Shown here piece after piece: positions 23,399-35,004 of a DNA stretch of 64,000 nt. The stretch's first letter is position 1, and the number at the start of each line of letters is the position of its first letter. The stretch comes from Homarus americanus (lineage: Eukaryota > Arthropoda > Malacostraca > Decapoda > Nephropidae). The position numbers and the translations under genes are program-made. Location of the stretch: the NCBI RefSeq assembly GCF_018991925.1, contig NW_024737068.1:2541658-2605657 (forward strand), read 5' to 3'. The notes below the pieces were generated by a model. The model was not told the DNA's origin and did not search any database. It was given only the letters and a program-made list of their open reading frames with translations.

Positions 23399-26320
23399 AA
23401 TGTATACTACGCGAACAGTAGAAGTATGAGAAACAAAATGGATGATATTAGGGCCTTGGTATGTACCGAAAAAATCGATATAATTGCATTCACTGAAACA
23501 TGGATCAACCTAGACACACATGAGTTACCAGTCGAATACCAAATTGCGGGTTACAAACTGTTCCATACCGATAGGCAGACCAGGAAAGGAGGCGGAGTAG
23601 CAATCTATGTTAGGGAAAATCTGAAGTGTGAAATAAATAAGGAAATAAAAACTGAGAGGAATACAGAAACAATTTGGATAGAATTAAGCGACGGTCGGGA
23701 AAAATTAATCACAGGAGTAATATATAGACCCCCAAATCTTGATAGCGTCAATGAGCGACTTTTTTGGGATGAAATGCGCAGGGCTTCCATACACAACAAA
23801 GTCTGTATAGTAGGCGACTTTAACCTTGGCCAAATAGATTGGACTGACCTTACGGGTAACTCAGAATCAGAGGATTTTCTCAAGACGATCCAGGACTGTT
23901 TCCTAAGTCAACATACACAACAAAGTCTGTATAGTAGGCGACTTTAACCTTGGCCAAATAGATTGGACTGACCTTACGGGTAACTCAGAATCAGAGGATT
24001 TTCTCAAGACGATCCAGGACTGTTTCCTAAGTCAACATATAACCGAACCCACAAGGGGTAATAATATACTGGATTTAGTTCTGTCGAACAAAGAAAACCT
24101 CATTAGCAATGTCGAGGTAGGGAACGAACTTGCAAACAGGGATCACAAAGAAATTCGATTCCAGTTAGATTTTCAGGGTAGACGTAAGGAAAATTCCACT
24201 AAAGTACCAGATTTCAGAAGGGCAAACTTTGACAGTTTAAAGAGGCAACTGAGAGAGGGGGTGTCGCACTTGGCCGTGAACCTGACAGATGGCACCAACC
24301 TGATAACGAGATCTGAGATTGCCGAGTTCCACGACAATTTAAATAGTGAGTTACTTAATGCACAAAGACAGAACATACCATACAAAAACTCAGATCAGAC
24401 AACAATGACCTTGAATGGATAAATAATTATTTAAAGAACATCATTGGCCAAAGGAAGGCTATAGGTAGAAGGATAAATCTTGGCGAAATTCACCTCCGGG
24501 ACTATTATAGGGTATTGGCGAGTAGGGTTAAAACCGACATAAGGAAAGCAAAGAGAAATAATGAGGTAAGGATAGCAAGGGAAGCGAAGACAAACCCCAA
24601 AGGATTCTACCAAATGTATCAAACTAAAACACGAGAAAAGATTGGACCAATACGGTCAGACTCAGGCGAGCTCACTGATAACGACGGAGAAATGAGCAAT
24701 AATTTGAATAAATATTTTTCAACAGTTTTCACCACCGAAAATTTAAACATGATACCCGAGGCACCGACTCTATTCAGAGATAGTGAAGAAAACAAATTAA
24801 GTGAGATAGTAGTGACTATTAACGATGTTAGTAAGCAAATAGACAAACTAAAGCCTAATAAGTCACCTGGTCCCGATGAGTTATTTGCCAGAGTATTTAA
24901 GGAATGTAAGGAAGAGCTTAGTATGCCCTTAGCAAAGTTGTTTAACATGTCCTTGTAAACAGGTGTAGTACCAGAATCCTGGAGGATAGCGAATGTAATA
25001 CCGATTTTCAAGAAGGGGGATAGATCACTATCCTCTAACTACCACCCAATCAGTCTAACATCAATAGTAGGCAAATTACTGGAAGCAATCATTTCAAACT
25101 CTATTCGAAATCACCTGGAGAAGCACCGATTGATCAATGATTCCCAGTATGGCTTCACAAGCGGACGTTCTTGCCTAACTAATCTATTAACATTCTTTTC
25201 ATCAGTTTTCGAATCGGTGGACGAGGGGCACAATTATGATGTGGTATATCTCGACTTTAGCAAAGCCTTCGACAGAGTCCCCCACGAAAGACTAATTAGA
25301 AAGGTAGTAGCTCATGGCATCAAAGGTGACATCCTTAAATGGATTAGGGCGTGGTTACAGGACAGGAAACAGCGAGTGAGCATTAACGGCACTAAGTCCC
25401 ATTGGAGCAACGTCACAAGTGGAGTTCCCCAAGGCTCAGTACTTGGACCATTATTATTTATTTTATGCATAAACGACATAGATATCGGCATAGACAGCAA
25501 CATAAGTATATTTGCTGATGACACTAAAATAGGACATGTTATCAAATCTGACGAGAACTCGGCAAAACTACAGGAAGATCTAAACAAATTTTTCGAATGG
25601 TCTGAAAATTGGCAGATGAAATTCAACGTCGACAAATGTAAAGTACTCAGTATAGGAGATGTAAACAGGGAAACCAGATACCAGATGAACAACGATGCCA
25701 TTGAGAAATCCGACTGCGAGAGAGATTTAGGAGTAATGATAAGTAGGAACCTTAAGCCAAGTAAACAATGTGTTTTTGCTCGTAACAAGGCTAATAAAGT
25801 ACTTGGGTTCATACAAAGGAGTGTTAGTTACAAGACTAGCGAGGTCATCCTAGAACTGTATCTTGCTCTTGTGAGACCACACCTGGATTACGCAGTTCAG
25901 TTTTGGTCACCGTATTACAGAATGGATATAGAATCCTGGGAAAGAATTCAGAGGAGAATGACAAGACTAATCCCAGGCATTAGGAACCTTGAGTATAGAG
26001 ACAGGTTAAAGCATCTTAATTTGCACTCCCTTGAGAGACGTAGAGCGAGGGGCGACCTGATAGAGGTGTATAAGTGGAAGGCAGGGCTAAACAAAGTGGA
26101 CACTACAAAGGTACTCAAACTATCCAACCAGGAGCGAACTCGTAACAATGGTTTTAAATTAGACAAATTTAGATTTCGGCGTGAAATAGGTAAACACTGG
26201 TTTGGAAACAGAGTAGTGGATGAATGGAACAAGTTACCAAATATCATCATTAACTTGATTACGCTGAACTGCTTCAAACATAGGTTGGATGCTTATATGA
26301 GCAATAGGGGTTGGGTGTAA
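23399..26320 (+). pseudogene. CR1 ORF2: endonuclease and reverse transcriptase, broken
   Basis: Homology starts before the first ATG (23426), at about 23399, with NLNVYYANSRSM. The endonuclease shows IIAFTETWIN (catalytic Glu), GGGVAIYV, GVIYRPP and IVGDFNLG. A 124-bp tandem duplication (23788-23911 repeated at 23912-24035) shifts the frame; an opposite shift lies near 24385-24400; a TAA is at 24956-24958. RT follows: [37 protein letters not shown] and the catalytic FADDTKIG, then a C-terminal domain with RPHLDYAVQFW and VVDEWNKLP. It ends at 26318-26320. All catalytic motifs survive, so only these few lesions separate it from an open ORF2. Confidence 0.9.
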
Positions 26321-26370
26321 ACGGGACTGCCCAGTGTGGGCCAATAGGCCCGCTGCAGTTTCCTCCATTC

Positions 26371-26393
26371 TTATGTTCTTATGTTCTTACTCT
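26371..26393 (+). repeat. CR1 3' terminal 8-bp microsatellite
   Basis: About 2.5 copies of the unit TTCTTATG end the element. A related tail, in reverse complement, ends the CR1 fragment at 53367. Confidence 0.85.
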
Positions 26394-26765
26394 CGTAGCC
26401 TTATACCTACCAAGGTTAATCTGCAAGGTAGCGGGGCAGTGGTTGGTAGTCGCCAGGGTGTGTCCACATGCCAGTGGGCCTTTGAACCGTCCCTCTGGGG
26501 CCCACTGCTGCTCCGATAAGGTCACCCTGCTGGTCTAGCCTGGGGCCGCTAGGCTCCCAGTTACCGTGTGTTGCTACGAGGAGGCACAGCAGGAGTCGTG
26601 ATGGTGAAGAGACTGTGTACTGGCATGGGCTTCCCTGTTCACCATGAGGCCCACAGTGATTTCAAACCAAGGAGGTTTAATATAGGTAGAGTGGCAATCA
26701 CTCTTGGCGCCCAGTTGGAAATGAAGCCAGCGAGCCCGCCATACTGGTTAAGGGTAGGGTACTAG
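26394..26765 (-). mobile_element. RTE-type LINE, 5' portion
   Basis: The reverse complement of this stretch matches the start of the RTE copy at about 63080-63345, including GTGCCTCCTCG, ACACACGGTAACTGGG and GTGGGCCCCAGAGGG. It resumes the RTE sequence that stops at 22272 on the other side of the CR1. No open frame is conserved between the two copies, so it looks untranslated. Confidence 0.8.
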
Positions 26766-26943
26766 TGCCAGTACAAGTCACTTTCCTTTAATTATTCACC
26801 TTTCGTTACTGGCAAATAAAATGGAGTCAGTTTTGTAAAATTATATTTTTAATGAGACACCTTATATTAGCACTAAATTATACAAAATTTATGAAATAAT
26901 AGGATCATACGCTACTATTCATGACATAAGCATTCTGCGTACA
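26766..26943. other. AT-rich spacer
   Basis: No gene or repeat recognised. Confidence 0.5.
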
Positions 26944-27590
26944 TTACCTATAATCCACTGAACAAAACCAACTTGTTATAGGTTTGACGACTTTTTTTTC
27001 TGTGTGTAGATTAAACGTGTATTGTTTTCCTTTGATCAATAAAAAAAGATGATTACTTAATTGGTCAGTGTCAGCACACTTTTCTAACACATTAATGCTT
27101 TGCTTACTAATTAATGATTTTCTGTTCAGCTCATAAATGACTGAATAGAGATCAGCAGTCCTTTTCTTTAAACGACGTTTAGTTTGTTGTAATACTTTTA
27201 TTTTCCAAGATGAAGCAAGTTGCAGTTCAGATTGAGCAAGCTTTCTCTTGACAGTTTTCAATATTGACCGTTTCATTGCCTGTATCATTATTCACAACAC
27301 GTTGTTTTATAATTTCACTGGTGATGTTTTTCGCAGTGCTGGAGGCTTCCTTTTCACTATATATCTCTGGAAATGTTTTGAAAAAAAAGCATCAAAGACT
27401 GTTGGCACGGTATCCTCTCGAATTCTAACATAGGAGCGAGATTTTCTATCAATAGCTTCCTCTGCAAAATGTTTGCTAAATATAGGCATATTTTCCTGGA
27501 ATTAAGTTTTCACGCTGTGTCGCCAAAATCAACTGCTGACGCCGGCTGGATCTTTCGGAAATCTGGTGGAAAAGTACAAAACAGGAGACT
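26944..27590 (-). pseudogene. Decayed THAP-domain protein, P-element/THAP9-like
   Basis: Read leftward, pieces of a C2CH THAP zinc finger, a DNA-binding domain, appear in order: RFPKDPA near 27560, ATQRENLIPGKYAYI in a second frame, then SKHFAEEAIDR and VRIREDTVPTVF (about 27400-27480), which match the 'CSxHF ... AVPTIF' end of the domain. The Cys of 'CSKHF' reads as Phe in that frame. Downstream, 27288-26944 encodes a Lys/Leu-rich coiled-coil stretch (KIKVLQQTKRRLKKRTADL...LISKQSINVLE), as found after the THAP domain in P-element and THAP9-type transposases. Frame changes make it non-functional. No transposase core or terminal repeats were found. Confidence 0.55.
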
Positions 27591-30007
27591 ATGGTGACTC
27601 TTTTCGATGTATATTACCAGAGAGATTATTTTATAACGGACTTATTTTAAATTTAAGAAATCCCCAAAATCAAGATAATGGGCGATTTGTTATTGAGATG
27701 GTATTCTGTTTACATACAAACAGGCACTGAGACACACCCTTAAACTGAGCAAAAATAATACTCGGCTTTCACTTGTTATGTTCGCTTTGAATGTGACAAA
27801 TGTTTATGCTTAGGTATCTAACTTAACGCACAACTGTCGGTTAAGAATAATTATGCTGAAGCACATGAAATTCCTCATTACCTAAAAAATTACTTACCTA
27901 TGAAATGGGATTTTTTCTTACTGCAGCCAAAAGCAGCACAGTGATATGGCATTGTGAGAAGCACTGACCTCTCTACATGTGACCTTCTCACAGCTGACCT
28001 CATTCAGGCGACGGGTAACTGGGTTATATGTTTCTTCTAATCATATAATCACATTGCTAGGTGAGGGTAGGGGTGAGGGTATGCACCCCCCTCTAACGTC
28101 ACTGTAAGAAGACTTTGTTGGCACCTTTCTGCCCCCTACCAAAATGGCAGTTACTCAATCGCGCTGGCTTCACTCAGCCCACCTCATTGCCGTCACCACC
28201 CATATAATCTATGTTTCAGATGGGCGGAATAGCTAACGCGTTAGCCTTCCCCGGATTGGCATAACAAAATGCGACTGTACCGCTCCTTGGGAATAACTGT
28301 TGTGCAACACAGTCTTCAGAAAACAATAAAATTAGGAGAATTGTTATTTAAACACGATACAGAGAAAGAGTGAAAAAATATATAAAAATATGGAAAGAGA
28401 GACAAAAAGAAAAATCAATCAGTCACCAATAAATATGAATAAAAATGAATCAGGCCCGTTGTAAAGGTGATTTCTCCCGGACTCGCTGAAACCACACGCA
28501 CAACAGAGCAGCTGCTCCACTACGCATGTTGCCTCTCTTCTTCTCTCAAGGGTAAGGTGTTCCCATATTTATACACGAATTACGACGAATTTAAGGTTCC
28601 TTTTTGTCTCTATTTTTGCACTTACAGAACTGTAATCAACTTGTTCGCCCTTACTTAAAGTATCTTATGAGTACGATATTAAGGTTTCAATCATATATGA
28701 ATAATTATCAATATTGTTACACCAAAGTCACCAACGGCTAATGAAATCGGACAGCGTACCACATAAAAACAGGTTAATCCAATACAGTTTAAAAAATTCT
28801 TTCATGCCCAATGCTTTGTTTTAGGTCCTATCCAAATATTACCATATATAGAATTATTTTTATTATTATATCACAGTTTTATTGCCTTACATGCCCCCAA
28901 CTCTTCAATATTAATCAAAATATAGCCCATAAGCGGCCATGATCCGCATATTTACTCACTGGAGAAACTCGCTGATTTGTTGTTTGCTATTCGGTGTAGC
29001 ATTAACGCTAACGCCTCATCAAGGCGTTTGCTTTTCCCTCTCAAGGGATCCTGAGCAGAAATCAGCAGAAAAGTATACGCATAGCTAATGCGTGCATCTA
29101 CACAAACGCCTTAAACCTCTATGTCTCAAACCTAGAAAATCCGGCCAAACCCCAAATGAGCAAATTAAAAAAATAATAATAATTTTAAGATAAACAGGTT
29201 TGGGGGTTCATAACACCACTACAAAAAAAATGGATGTGAGGCGTTGTTTTCAAGTTATAGAGCATTTAAGTAGTTGCACTGAAACTGCAAATGTGTGTTT
29301 TGGGTTCTGGATACCTTCTCGTAATACTTGAAATATTTTCTATATATTTTTTTCTACCAGGTATTGCATGTTGATACAAAAATGCATTAAATGCCATATG
29401 TTGCATATTCGTTGCATATTGCAAATGCATAAAGTTAACTGTGAATTCCATCGAGTTCCACTGCGAGATGCATTCCATTGTGTAGTGGAATATACATAGA
29501 TAATAATTCAGTAAAGTTCAGATCCCCAAATTTCCCTAATCGGCAAAAAATGGACGTTGAAAATACCAATTAGCATTGGTACCGACTTGTCCGGTTTGAG
29601 TATTGCGCCATAACTCTGTTTCTTTGGCCACTGTGTTGACATCACTTCAGCTGTCATTCTTATTCATGAATCTTTTTTAGGTAGGTTCATACCTGTAGTG
29701 TGGATTTTCTTAAAATAAAAGTTTACCAATACTTTCTGAACCTGAAAAAAATTAACAACTTAAACGCAGGTGTGTTTTTTATATAGAGAAGGAAAAATCC
29801 TCGATTACCAGCTTCAATCTAAGTAAAAAATATAATAGTCACCCCTATTTAAATCAACATCATAGAAAATGTTCGCAGGTGTAATGCAAGACAGGCAACA
29901 CATACAAAGTATCAAGGCAAAGAACCAATCAAGACTTAATGAATTGACTTTTAGCGACAGCTACAGGAAATTATAACTTAAAAATGCACATGCACCATTT
30001 GACAAAG
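27591..30007. other. AT-rich region without recognised genes
   Basis: About 2.4 kb with no open frame that resembles a known protein and no clear repeat family. It may hold old, unrecognised insertions or the flank of the original locus. Confidence 0.5.
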
Positions 30008-30160
30008 TGTGAGATTGTGAGATGGAGTACCATCGCATGATATGTTTTCCCATGTGCAGAGGTGGGAGTTTGTCTGTGGCAGCACCGGGTTGGCAGTCAC
30101 TGACTGACACTGAAGAGTAAAGTCTACAAAGAACCTGGTCTATTATTCAAACCTCTCACA
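30008..30160 (+). repeat. 5' LTR of element I
   Basis: It starts TGTGAGATTGTGAGATGGAG and ends CTCTCACA, giving TG...CA ends. The start is repeated at 34939 and the second half at about 40704-40770. Confidence 0.88.
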
Positions 30161-30178
30161 TGGCGCAGTGAGTAGGAT
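30161..30178 (+). promoter_or_regulatory. Primer-binding site of element I
   Basis: TGGCGCAGTGAGTAGGAT directly follows the 5' LTR and is identical to the site of element H at 35294. Confidence 0.85.
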
Positions 30179-31475
30179 GCCAGGGCCCGACACGCCATAA
30201 CAGCCCCTGGACGAGGACGCCAACATGGCCCCTACACGTCCACGATTCTCGACGCCCTCAAGGGGACAACAGGGTATCTCTACACCGGCGGGGAACACCA
30301 ATAATCGCCCAACAGCAGACCATGAGTGCATTGATGGCCTGTGATGGCTCCATGGAGTCGTGGGTGATGTTGAACGATAGTCACAACTGGTGGCCACACT
30401 CCACTTTCGCCTCGAACTGCGTCCTGCACTCCAAAGGGCGATTGACGAGAGATATCCCAGCTGTTAGTGGGAGCAGCTCTCTACCAAGGAAGCTCCCAAG
30501 TGGACTCATACATCAGTGGAGTGGTTCTTCAATCGTCAAACCAAGCTGTGAAATGGAACGAGATTTTCAACAGCAAACAAGGTGAAGCAGTATCGGTGAA
30601 AAGGTACTTTCAACAATACTTGGCAAAGGCAGTGGAGTGTGAATTTAAATGTCAGACCTGTGGTAACGACCTCTCTGAGTACATGCTATTACATAAAGTT
30701 AGGGGCGCTGGTGGTGTGGTACCGTTCTTGCCTCGCAAGTAAGATGTCACGAGTTCGATTCCCTGGCCGGTGGAAGTTGTTTGGACTTACTTTCTAGCCC
30801 CCATTAGTCCCTGTTCACCTAGCAGTAAAGTAGGCACCTGTTGTAAGTCGAAAGTTGCGAATTCGTATTCAGGAGTTGTTGGAGCTCCAATAATCCTTGA
30901 TGACATAAACCACTGACTCTTCTCAGGCTTCTACTCTTGACTCTTCAGGCCTCTACTCCTTAACTCATGAGATACATAAGGCAAGCATGAACTTAGCATG
31001 CTTCCCTGTTGGGAGCCAAACGCTTCTAAGCGCTTCACCTACAACACAAGGATGTAGGGGGGGGCCAAAAAAAAAAAAAAAAAAAAAAAACGTAAAGTTA
31101 TGGTGGGCCTGAGTAACCCAGTGTTGAAAATGGAAATTTTCCAGGGGTACTCGAGTTATAATAGTGTTGAAGTGCTAAGAAACAAGTGTATGTTATTTGA
31201 GGTAGCAGTGAGAGATGCTGGTGTATTGTGTCGTAAGTCTGCTCAGGCAGTGGCGGGAACAGCCACGGAGGCAGCGGCGGTTGGTGATGACGTCACGGTT
31301 AGTCTGAGGTAGCTGCCGCCCAACTTGGACATCCCAGTCGCGCGCACTGTGGGAACTGCGGCGTGACACATGCCTCGGGAAAAAACAACTGCCCTGCAAG
31401 TGGGGCCACATGTCGCAATTGCTCTTGGGTTGGTCATTTCAAAAGGTGTTGTAGTAGTAAGACAGCCCTAAGTGC
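30179..31475 (+). pseudogene. gag: Element I Gag, degraded and split by a SINE
   Basis: Capsid-like sequence is readable at about 30500-30705 (VKWNEIFNSKQGEAVSVKRY, then CEFKCQTC and DLSEYMLLHK). It resumes after the SINE at about 31100 with VGLSNPVLKMEIFQGYSSYN and an EVAVRDA helix. The nucleocapsid has a zinc-knuckle-like segment at about 31345-31470: CGNCGVTH...CPASGATCRNCSWVGHFKRCC. Several frame changes and stops occur. The part before 30450 could not be read as protein. Confidence 0.65.
30702..31090 (+). mobile_element. tRNA-derived SINE in element I gag
   Basis: The 389-bp insertion begins with a tRNA-like head (about 30710-30775) containing CGAGTTCGATTCCCTGGCC, a B-box match, and ends in a run of 24 A (31067-31090). 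The 8-bp TAAAGTTA occurs on both sides (30694-30701 and 31093-31100), a target-site duplication. Removing the insert joins YMLLHKV to VGLSNPVLK in the surrounding Gag, confirming the boundaries. A poly(A) tail and target duplication indicate LINE-mediated insertion. Confidence 0.85.
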
Positions 31476-31559
31476 TTCTGTGGATGTGTCAGGTGCTGTC
31501 ACAGTGACAACAGCCCAGCTATCCCGCCACTCCAGGTTACAAGTGTTCGTGACCCAGGC

Positions 31560-32174
31560 TTGGGGCAATTCCCCCCCCACCCCCTGTGCTGGCTGTGGCT
31601 GACACTGGTGCTATAGTGTGTGGCAGGGCCATCCGTGCTCCAAGACATCGGTTTGTGTCCAGGGCAACTTTGGGCCCGTAATGGCCTGAGGGACGTGACG
31701 AACAAACAGCTCAAGTGTCTGGGGTCTGCCCCTGCAGCCTCAGTGTGGGCGAGGGGACCACCGTCCAGGAGATTTACTTCGTGCAGACGGCCAAGGCCCT
31801 CTACCTGTCATTGGTGGCTTGCAAGTCCCTCAACATGGTGCCTGTCGACTTCCCACTCCATAGGCGTGGTGTGGCTCCCGTGGGCGATGGAGGGGGGCAG
31901 CACACTGCCTACGACCTACCTCCGAACCCTGGACCTGAGAGTAGTCGTGTCCCTCCTAGGCCAGTTGAGATGCCCTTGCCTCCTTTGGAGGAGAATGTGT
32001 CCAGGTTGGAGGCATAGCTGCTCACGCACTTTTCCTCCATCGCATTCAACACCAGCAGGTCACCACTGCCAGTCATGACTGGTACCCCTCACCGTATGTA
32101 CCAGCATGACCCCCTACGCCTGTCACACACCTGCTCCCGTTCCGAAACACTGGGAAGCAGGGGTGTAGGCCCAG
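31560..32174 (+). pseudogene. pol: Element I protease and linker, degraded
   Basis: VADTGAIVC at about 31600 fits the retropepsin DTGA active site. It is followed by VLQDIGLCPGQLW and, in other frames, by sequence leading into RT. Stops and shifts separate the pieces. Confidence 0.55.
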
Positions 32175-33000
32175 TTGGAGGAGGACGTCAGGAGAGGCGT
32201 CATCCAGCCAGTACCTGCTGGTGAGGCTATGGAGTGGTGCGCCAGGAGGGTCATAGTGGCCAAGAAAATCAGTCAGACCAGGCACACTGTAGACTTCCAA
32301 CTCCTCAATGCAAGCTGTCTGAGGGAGATGCACCACACACCTGCACCATTCGACATGGTGGCCTGGGTGCCAGTGCACTCGTTCAAAGCCGTCGCCGACG
32401 CCTTCTGGGGATTTCATCAGGTGGAGTTGGAGGAGGAGAGTAGACGCCTGACCACATTCATCACGCCGTGGGGCCTTTTTTGTTACTGCAGGACGCCCAT
32501 GGGACATTGTTCAGCGTCTGATGCCTACACCAAGAGGTTTGACGATGCTATTCAGGATATGTCCCGCAAGTACAAGTGCATGGATGACACTCTCCTCTAT
32601 GACTCCAGTGTGAAGGGGGCGTTCTGGCACACCTACGATTTTCTGGAGACCTGCGCTCTCACAGGTATCACATTGAAAACAGAAAAGTTCTTGTTCTGCA
32701 GGAGAGAAGCCGAGTTTGTGGGTTTCCTCCTGGGGTGGGACCTCTACCAGCCCACTGCCCAACGTCTGTCAGCCATCAAGGTCTTCCCCATGCCTGCTCA
32801 GTCATCAATCACTGATATCAGGTCCTGGCACGGCCTGGTTAACCAGTTGGCGCCCTTCCTTGCCACTGTCAGTTGGCCAGGGACAGCTTGGTGCACTACG
32901 ACTAATCCAGGCCTACGGAAGCTGTCACGGCTGGAGCAGGGAGGGCGTCGGCATCCTTTGTTCTGCAACAATACTGTGCCTGTGACTCTCCAGAGATAAC
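32175..33000 (+). pseudogene. pol: Element I reverse transcriptase
   Basis: The 274-residue open stretch shows VIVAKKISQTRHTVDFQLLN, FKAVADAFWGFHQVEL (first Asp), TTFITPWGLFCYCRTPMG, and the catalytic box as CMDDTLLYD, where the usual YxDD Tyr is Cys. The connection DIRSWHGLVNQLAPFLATV is present. A frame change near 32870 makes the last ~40 residues unrelated. The RT order matches elements B, E and H, but it is clearly more diverged from them than they are from each other. Confidence 0.82.
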
Positions 33001-33545
33001 CTTCTGCTGCAGGGGAGGGTGGCGGTTGGCTCTGTGCAGTAGCCGACATCTGAGCACAGCCGAGGCCGGCTACGCTGCAGTAGAAGGGGAGGCCTTGGCA
33101 GTTGTATGATGCCTGCGCAAGGCCAGGCTGTTCCTCCTTGGCTGCCCGAACCTCATACTGGTGATGGACCACCTCCCCTTAGTTGGCTTGCTAGGGGACA
33201 GAGCCCTCACGGATGTGGCGAATCCGCGACTGTTCAGGCTCAAGGAAAACACTCTGCAGTTCCGGTTCACGGTCAAGTACTTGCCAGGGAAGCGGAACTG
33301 TGCAGCTGACTCCCTATCCCACTTCCCCTCCCTCAGGGCTGCGCCCGACGCGGAAGACATGGACCAAGAGGAGGGCCTGTACGCTGCAGTGTGTGCGGTC
33401 ACAATCGCGGCACTGGATCAGGATGGGAGCATCACTATGGACGAAGACACCGTGTGCAAAGCAGTTGCGGTTGACCCAGTATACCAGATTCTAGTGTCGA
33501 GGGTACTGGTGGGCGACTGGCGCCCCCCAAGTCACAGGACGTGCC
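33001..33545 (+). pseudogene. pol: Element I RNase H, degraded
   Basis: In broken frames the first part is only partly readable near 33040-33110 (including a segment like AEAGYAAVEGEALAV, probably the Glu region). From 33161, MDHLPLVGLLGDRALTDVANPRL and FTVKYLPGKRNCAADSLSHFP mark the end of the domain with its 'ADxLSR'-like motif. An acidic spacer follows. The frame changes again before the integrase. Confidence 0.7.
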
Positions 33546-34769
33546 CTGTCTGCGCCCGTACTTCTCGGTGAGGGATAGGTTGGCTGTGGTCAGGGGTTTG
33601 GTCACCTACACCTTTGACCAAGGCTGCGTGCGCCTTGTCATCCCCGACTCCCTACGCCACCGGGTCGCTGTTACCCTGCACGTGGGGCACCAGGGCCTCG
33701 ACTCCATGCTCAGGCGGGCCCGGCAGTCTGTCTATTGGCCTAGCATGGAGGGTGACTTGCAGTATCATTGGTCCCGGTATGCTGCTTGCGAGACCCACGC
33801 CCCTTCCCAGCCTCCGGAGTCGTTGGTCTTGACCGCAGCGCCAGACTATCCCTTTCAACAAGTGGTGGCGGATTTGTTCCACCTGCAGGGCCACACGTAC
33901 CTAGCATATGCTGACCGACTCATAGGTTGGCTGGAGATCGCCCACTTCCCCAACAAGGCCACCTCTGGAAAGATCATCGCCCGTCTGCGAGGTTACTTCA
34001 CAAGGTGGGGGGCAACTGAGCAGATCTCCACGGATGGAGGTACCAACCTTGCAAGCGGTGAGATGATGGATTTCCTTAAGTCATGGGGGTCGAGGTGCGG
34101 CTTTCGTTGGCGTACTTCCCCCAGTCCAATGGCAGGGCAGAGGCTGGGGTCAAGGCCGCCAAGAGGCTCCTAGGGGATAACACTGGGCCAGGGGTTGCCT
34201 GGACTGCGATAGGACATCCCCAGGCTCTCCGCCAGTATCTGAACACGCCTCAGTGGGGGGGTGAACAAGGCGCCCGCCCATCTTGCCACAGGCCGCCAGC
34301 TCCGTGACGGCGTTCTGGTGGCCAGACAGCACTATAAGGTGACCAGCACTGGCGGCGGGCACTTCATATGAGGGAGGTGCGCTTTGCTGAAATCCAGAAC
34401 TGGATCCTTCTGTCGCTGGGGGAGGTGTTCCGCCAGCTGGCTCCCCTAGCTCTGGGCGCGCAGGTGCGTCTGCAGGACGCCGCTACCAAGCTCTGGGACA
34501 GGATGGGCATAGTGGTGGAAGCCCACCCTCACAGGCAGTATGTCGTCAGTTTGACTGGCAGTGGCAGGGGTGTCCATCCGCAACAGACGCCACCTGTGAT
34601 GTGGCGCCACCCCTGTGCCTACCACTACTGTGGTGCATCACGCTATTCCTCCTGGCCCCCCTTCTGTGGTGCCCTCCGTACCCGCGCCCTCACTCTCACC
34701 CCTGGCCCCTCCCTAGTAGGGCGTGGCCAGGCCCAGGAGAGGCCGCAGGTCCTCGGGTTGGTTGGCTGA
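33541..34769 (+). pseudogene. pol: Element I integrase, frameshifted
   Basis: The zinc finger reads HVGHQGLDSMLRRARQSVYW and SRYAACETHA, where the second Cys of the final CxxC is His. The core has VADLFHLQGHTYLAYADRL (Asp), ISTDGGTNLAS (Asp) and, after a shift near 34080, YFPQSNGRAEAGVKAAKR (Glu). A C-terminal part with GAQVRLQDAATKLWDRMGIV is at about 34460-34520. The last residues run into Pro-rich sequence. Several shifts make it inactive. Confidence 0.82.
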
Positions 34770-34938
34770 CTACGTGGTGTATTGTATGTGGTGTAAAATT
34801 AGTTTAGAGTTTTTTTTGTGTGTGTCTTTGTTTGACTGGTCTTTTCTTGTATTATTGTTTTTTATGGCTGCATTGTTTTCCTTTCGTTAGTTCAAATGTG
34901 CATTGTCATTTCCTTTTAATTTGAGGGGGGGGGGGAGA
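34770..34938 (+). other. Element I 3' untranslated end and polypurine tract
   Basis: T-rich sequence without genes ends in TTGAGGGGGGGGGGGAGA at 34921-34938, directly before the 3' LTR start. Confidence 0.75.
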
Positions 34939-35004
34939 TGTGAGATTGTGAGATGGAGTACCATCGTACGATATGTTTTCCCATGCGTGGAGGCGTGAAT
35001 TTGT
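34939..35004 (+). repeat. 3' LTR of element I, first part
   Basis: TGTGAGATTGTGAGATGGAG and the next ~45 bp match the 5' LTR at 30008. It is interrupted at 35005 by element H. Confidence 0.88.

Larger units (their letters stand above)
22273..26393 (+). mobile_element. CR1-clade LINE, nearly full length, inserted in the RTE LINE
   Basis: A 5' region, an intact esterase-bearing ORF1, an endonuclease-RT ORF2 and an 8-bp terminal repeat (TTCTTATG) at about 26371-26393 follow one another on the plus strand. This gene order, the ORF1 esterase and the 8-bp 3' microsatellite are features of CR1 LINEs. The surrounding RTE sequence is continuous in the related copy at 63.3 kb, so the left boundary falls near 22270 and the right near 26393. 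ORF2 carries three defects described separately. A tandem TGTTCTGACCTCACT repeat lies at about 22275-22312 in the 5' region. Confidence 0.9.
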
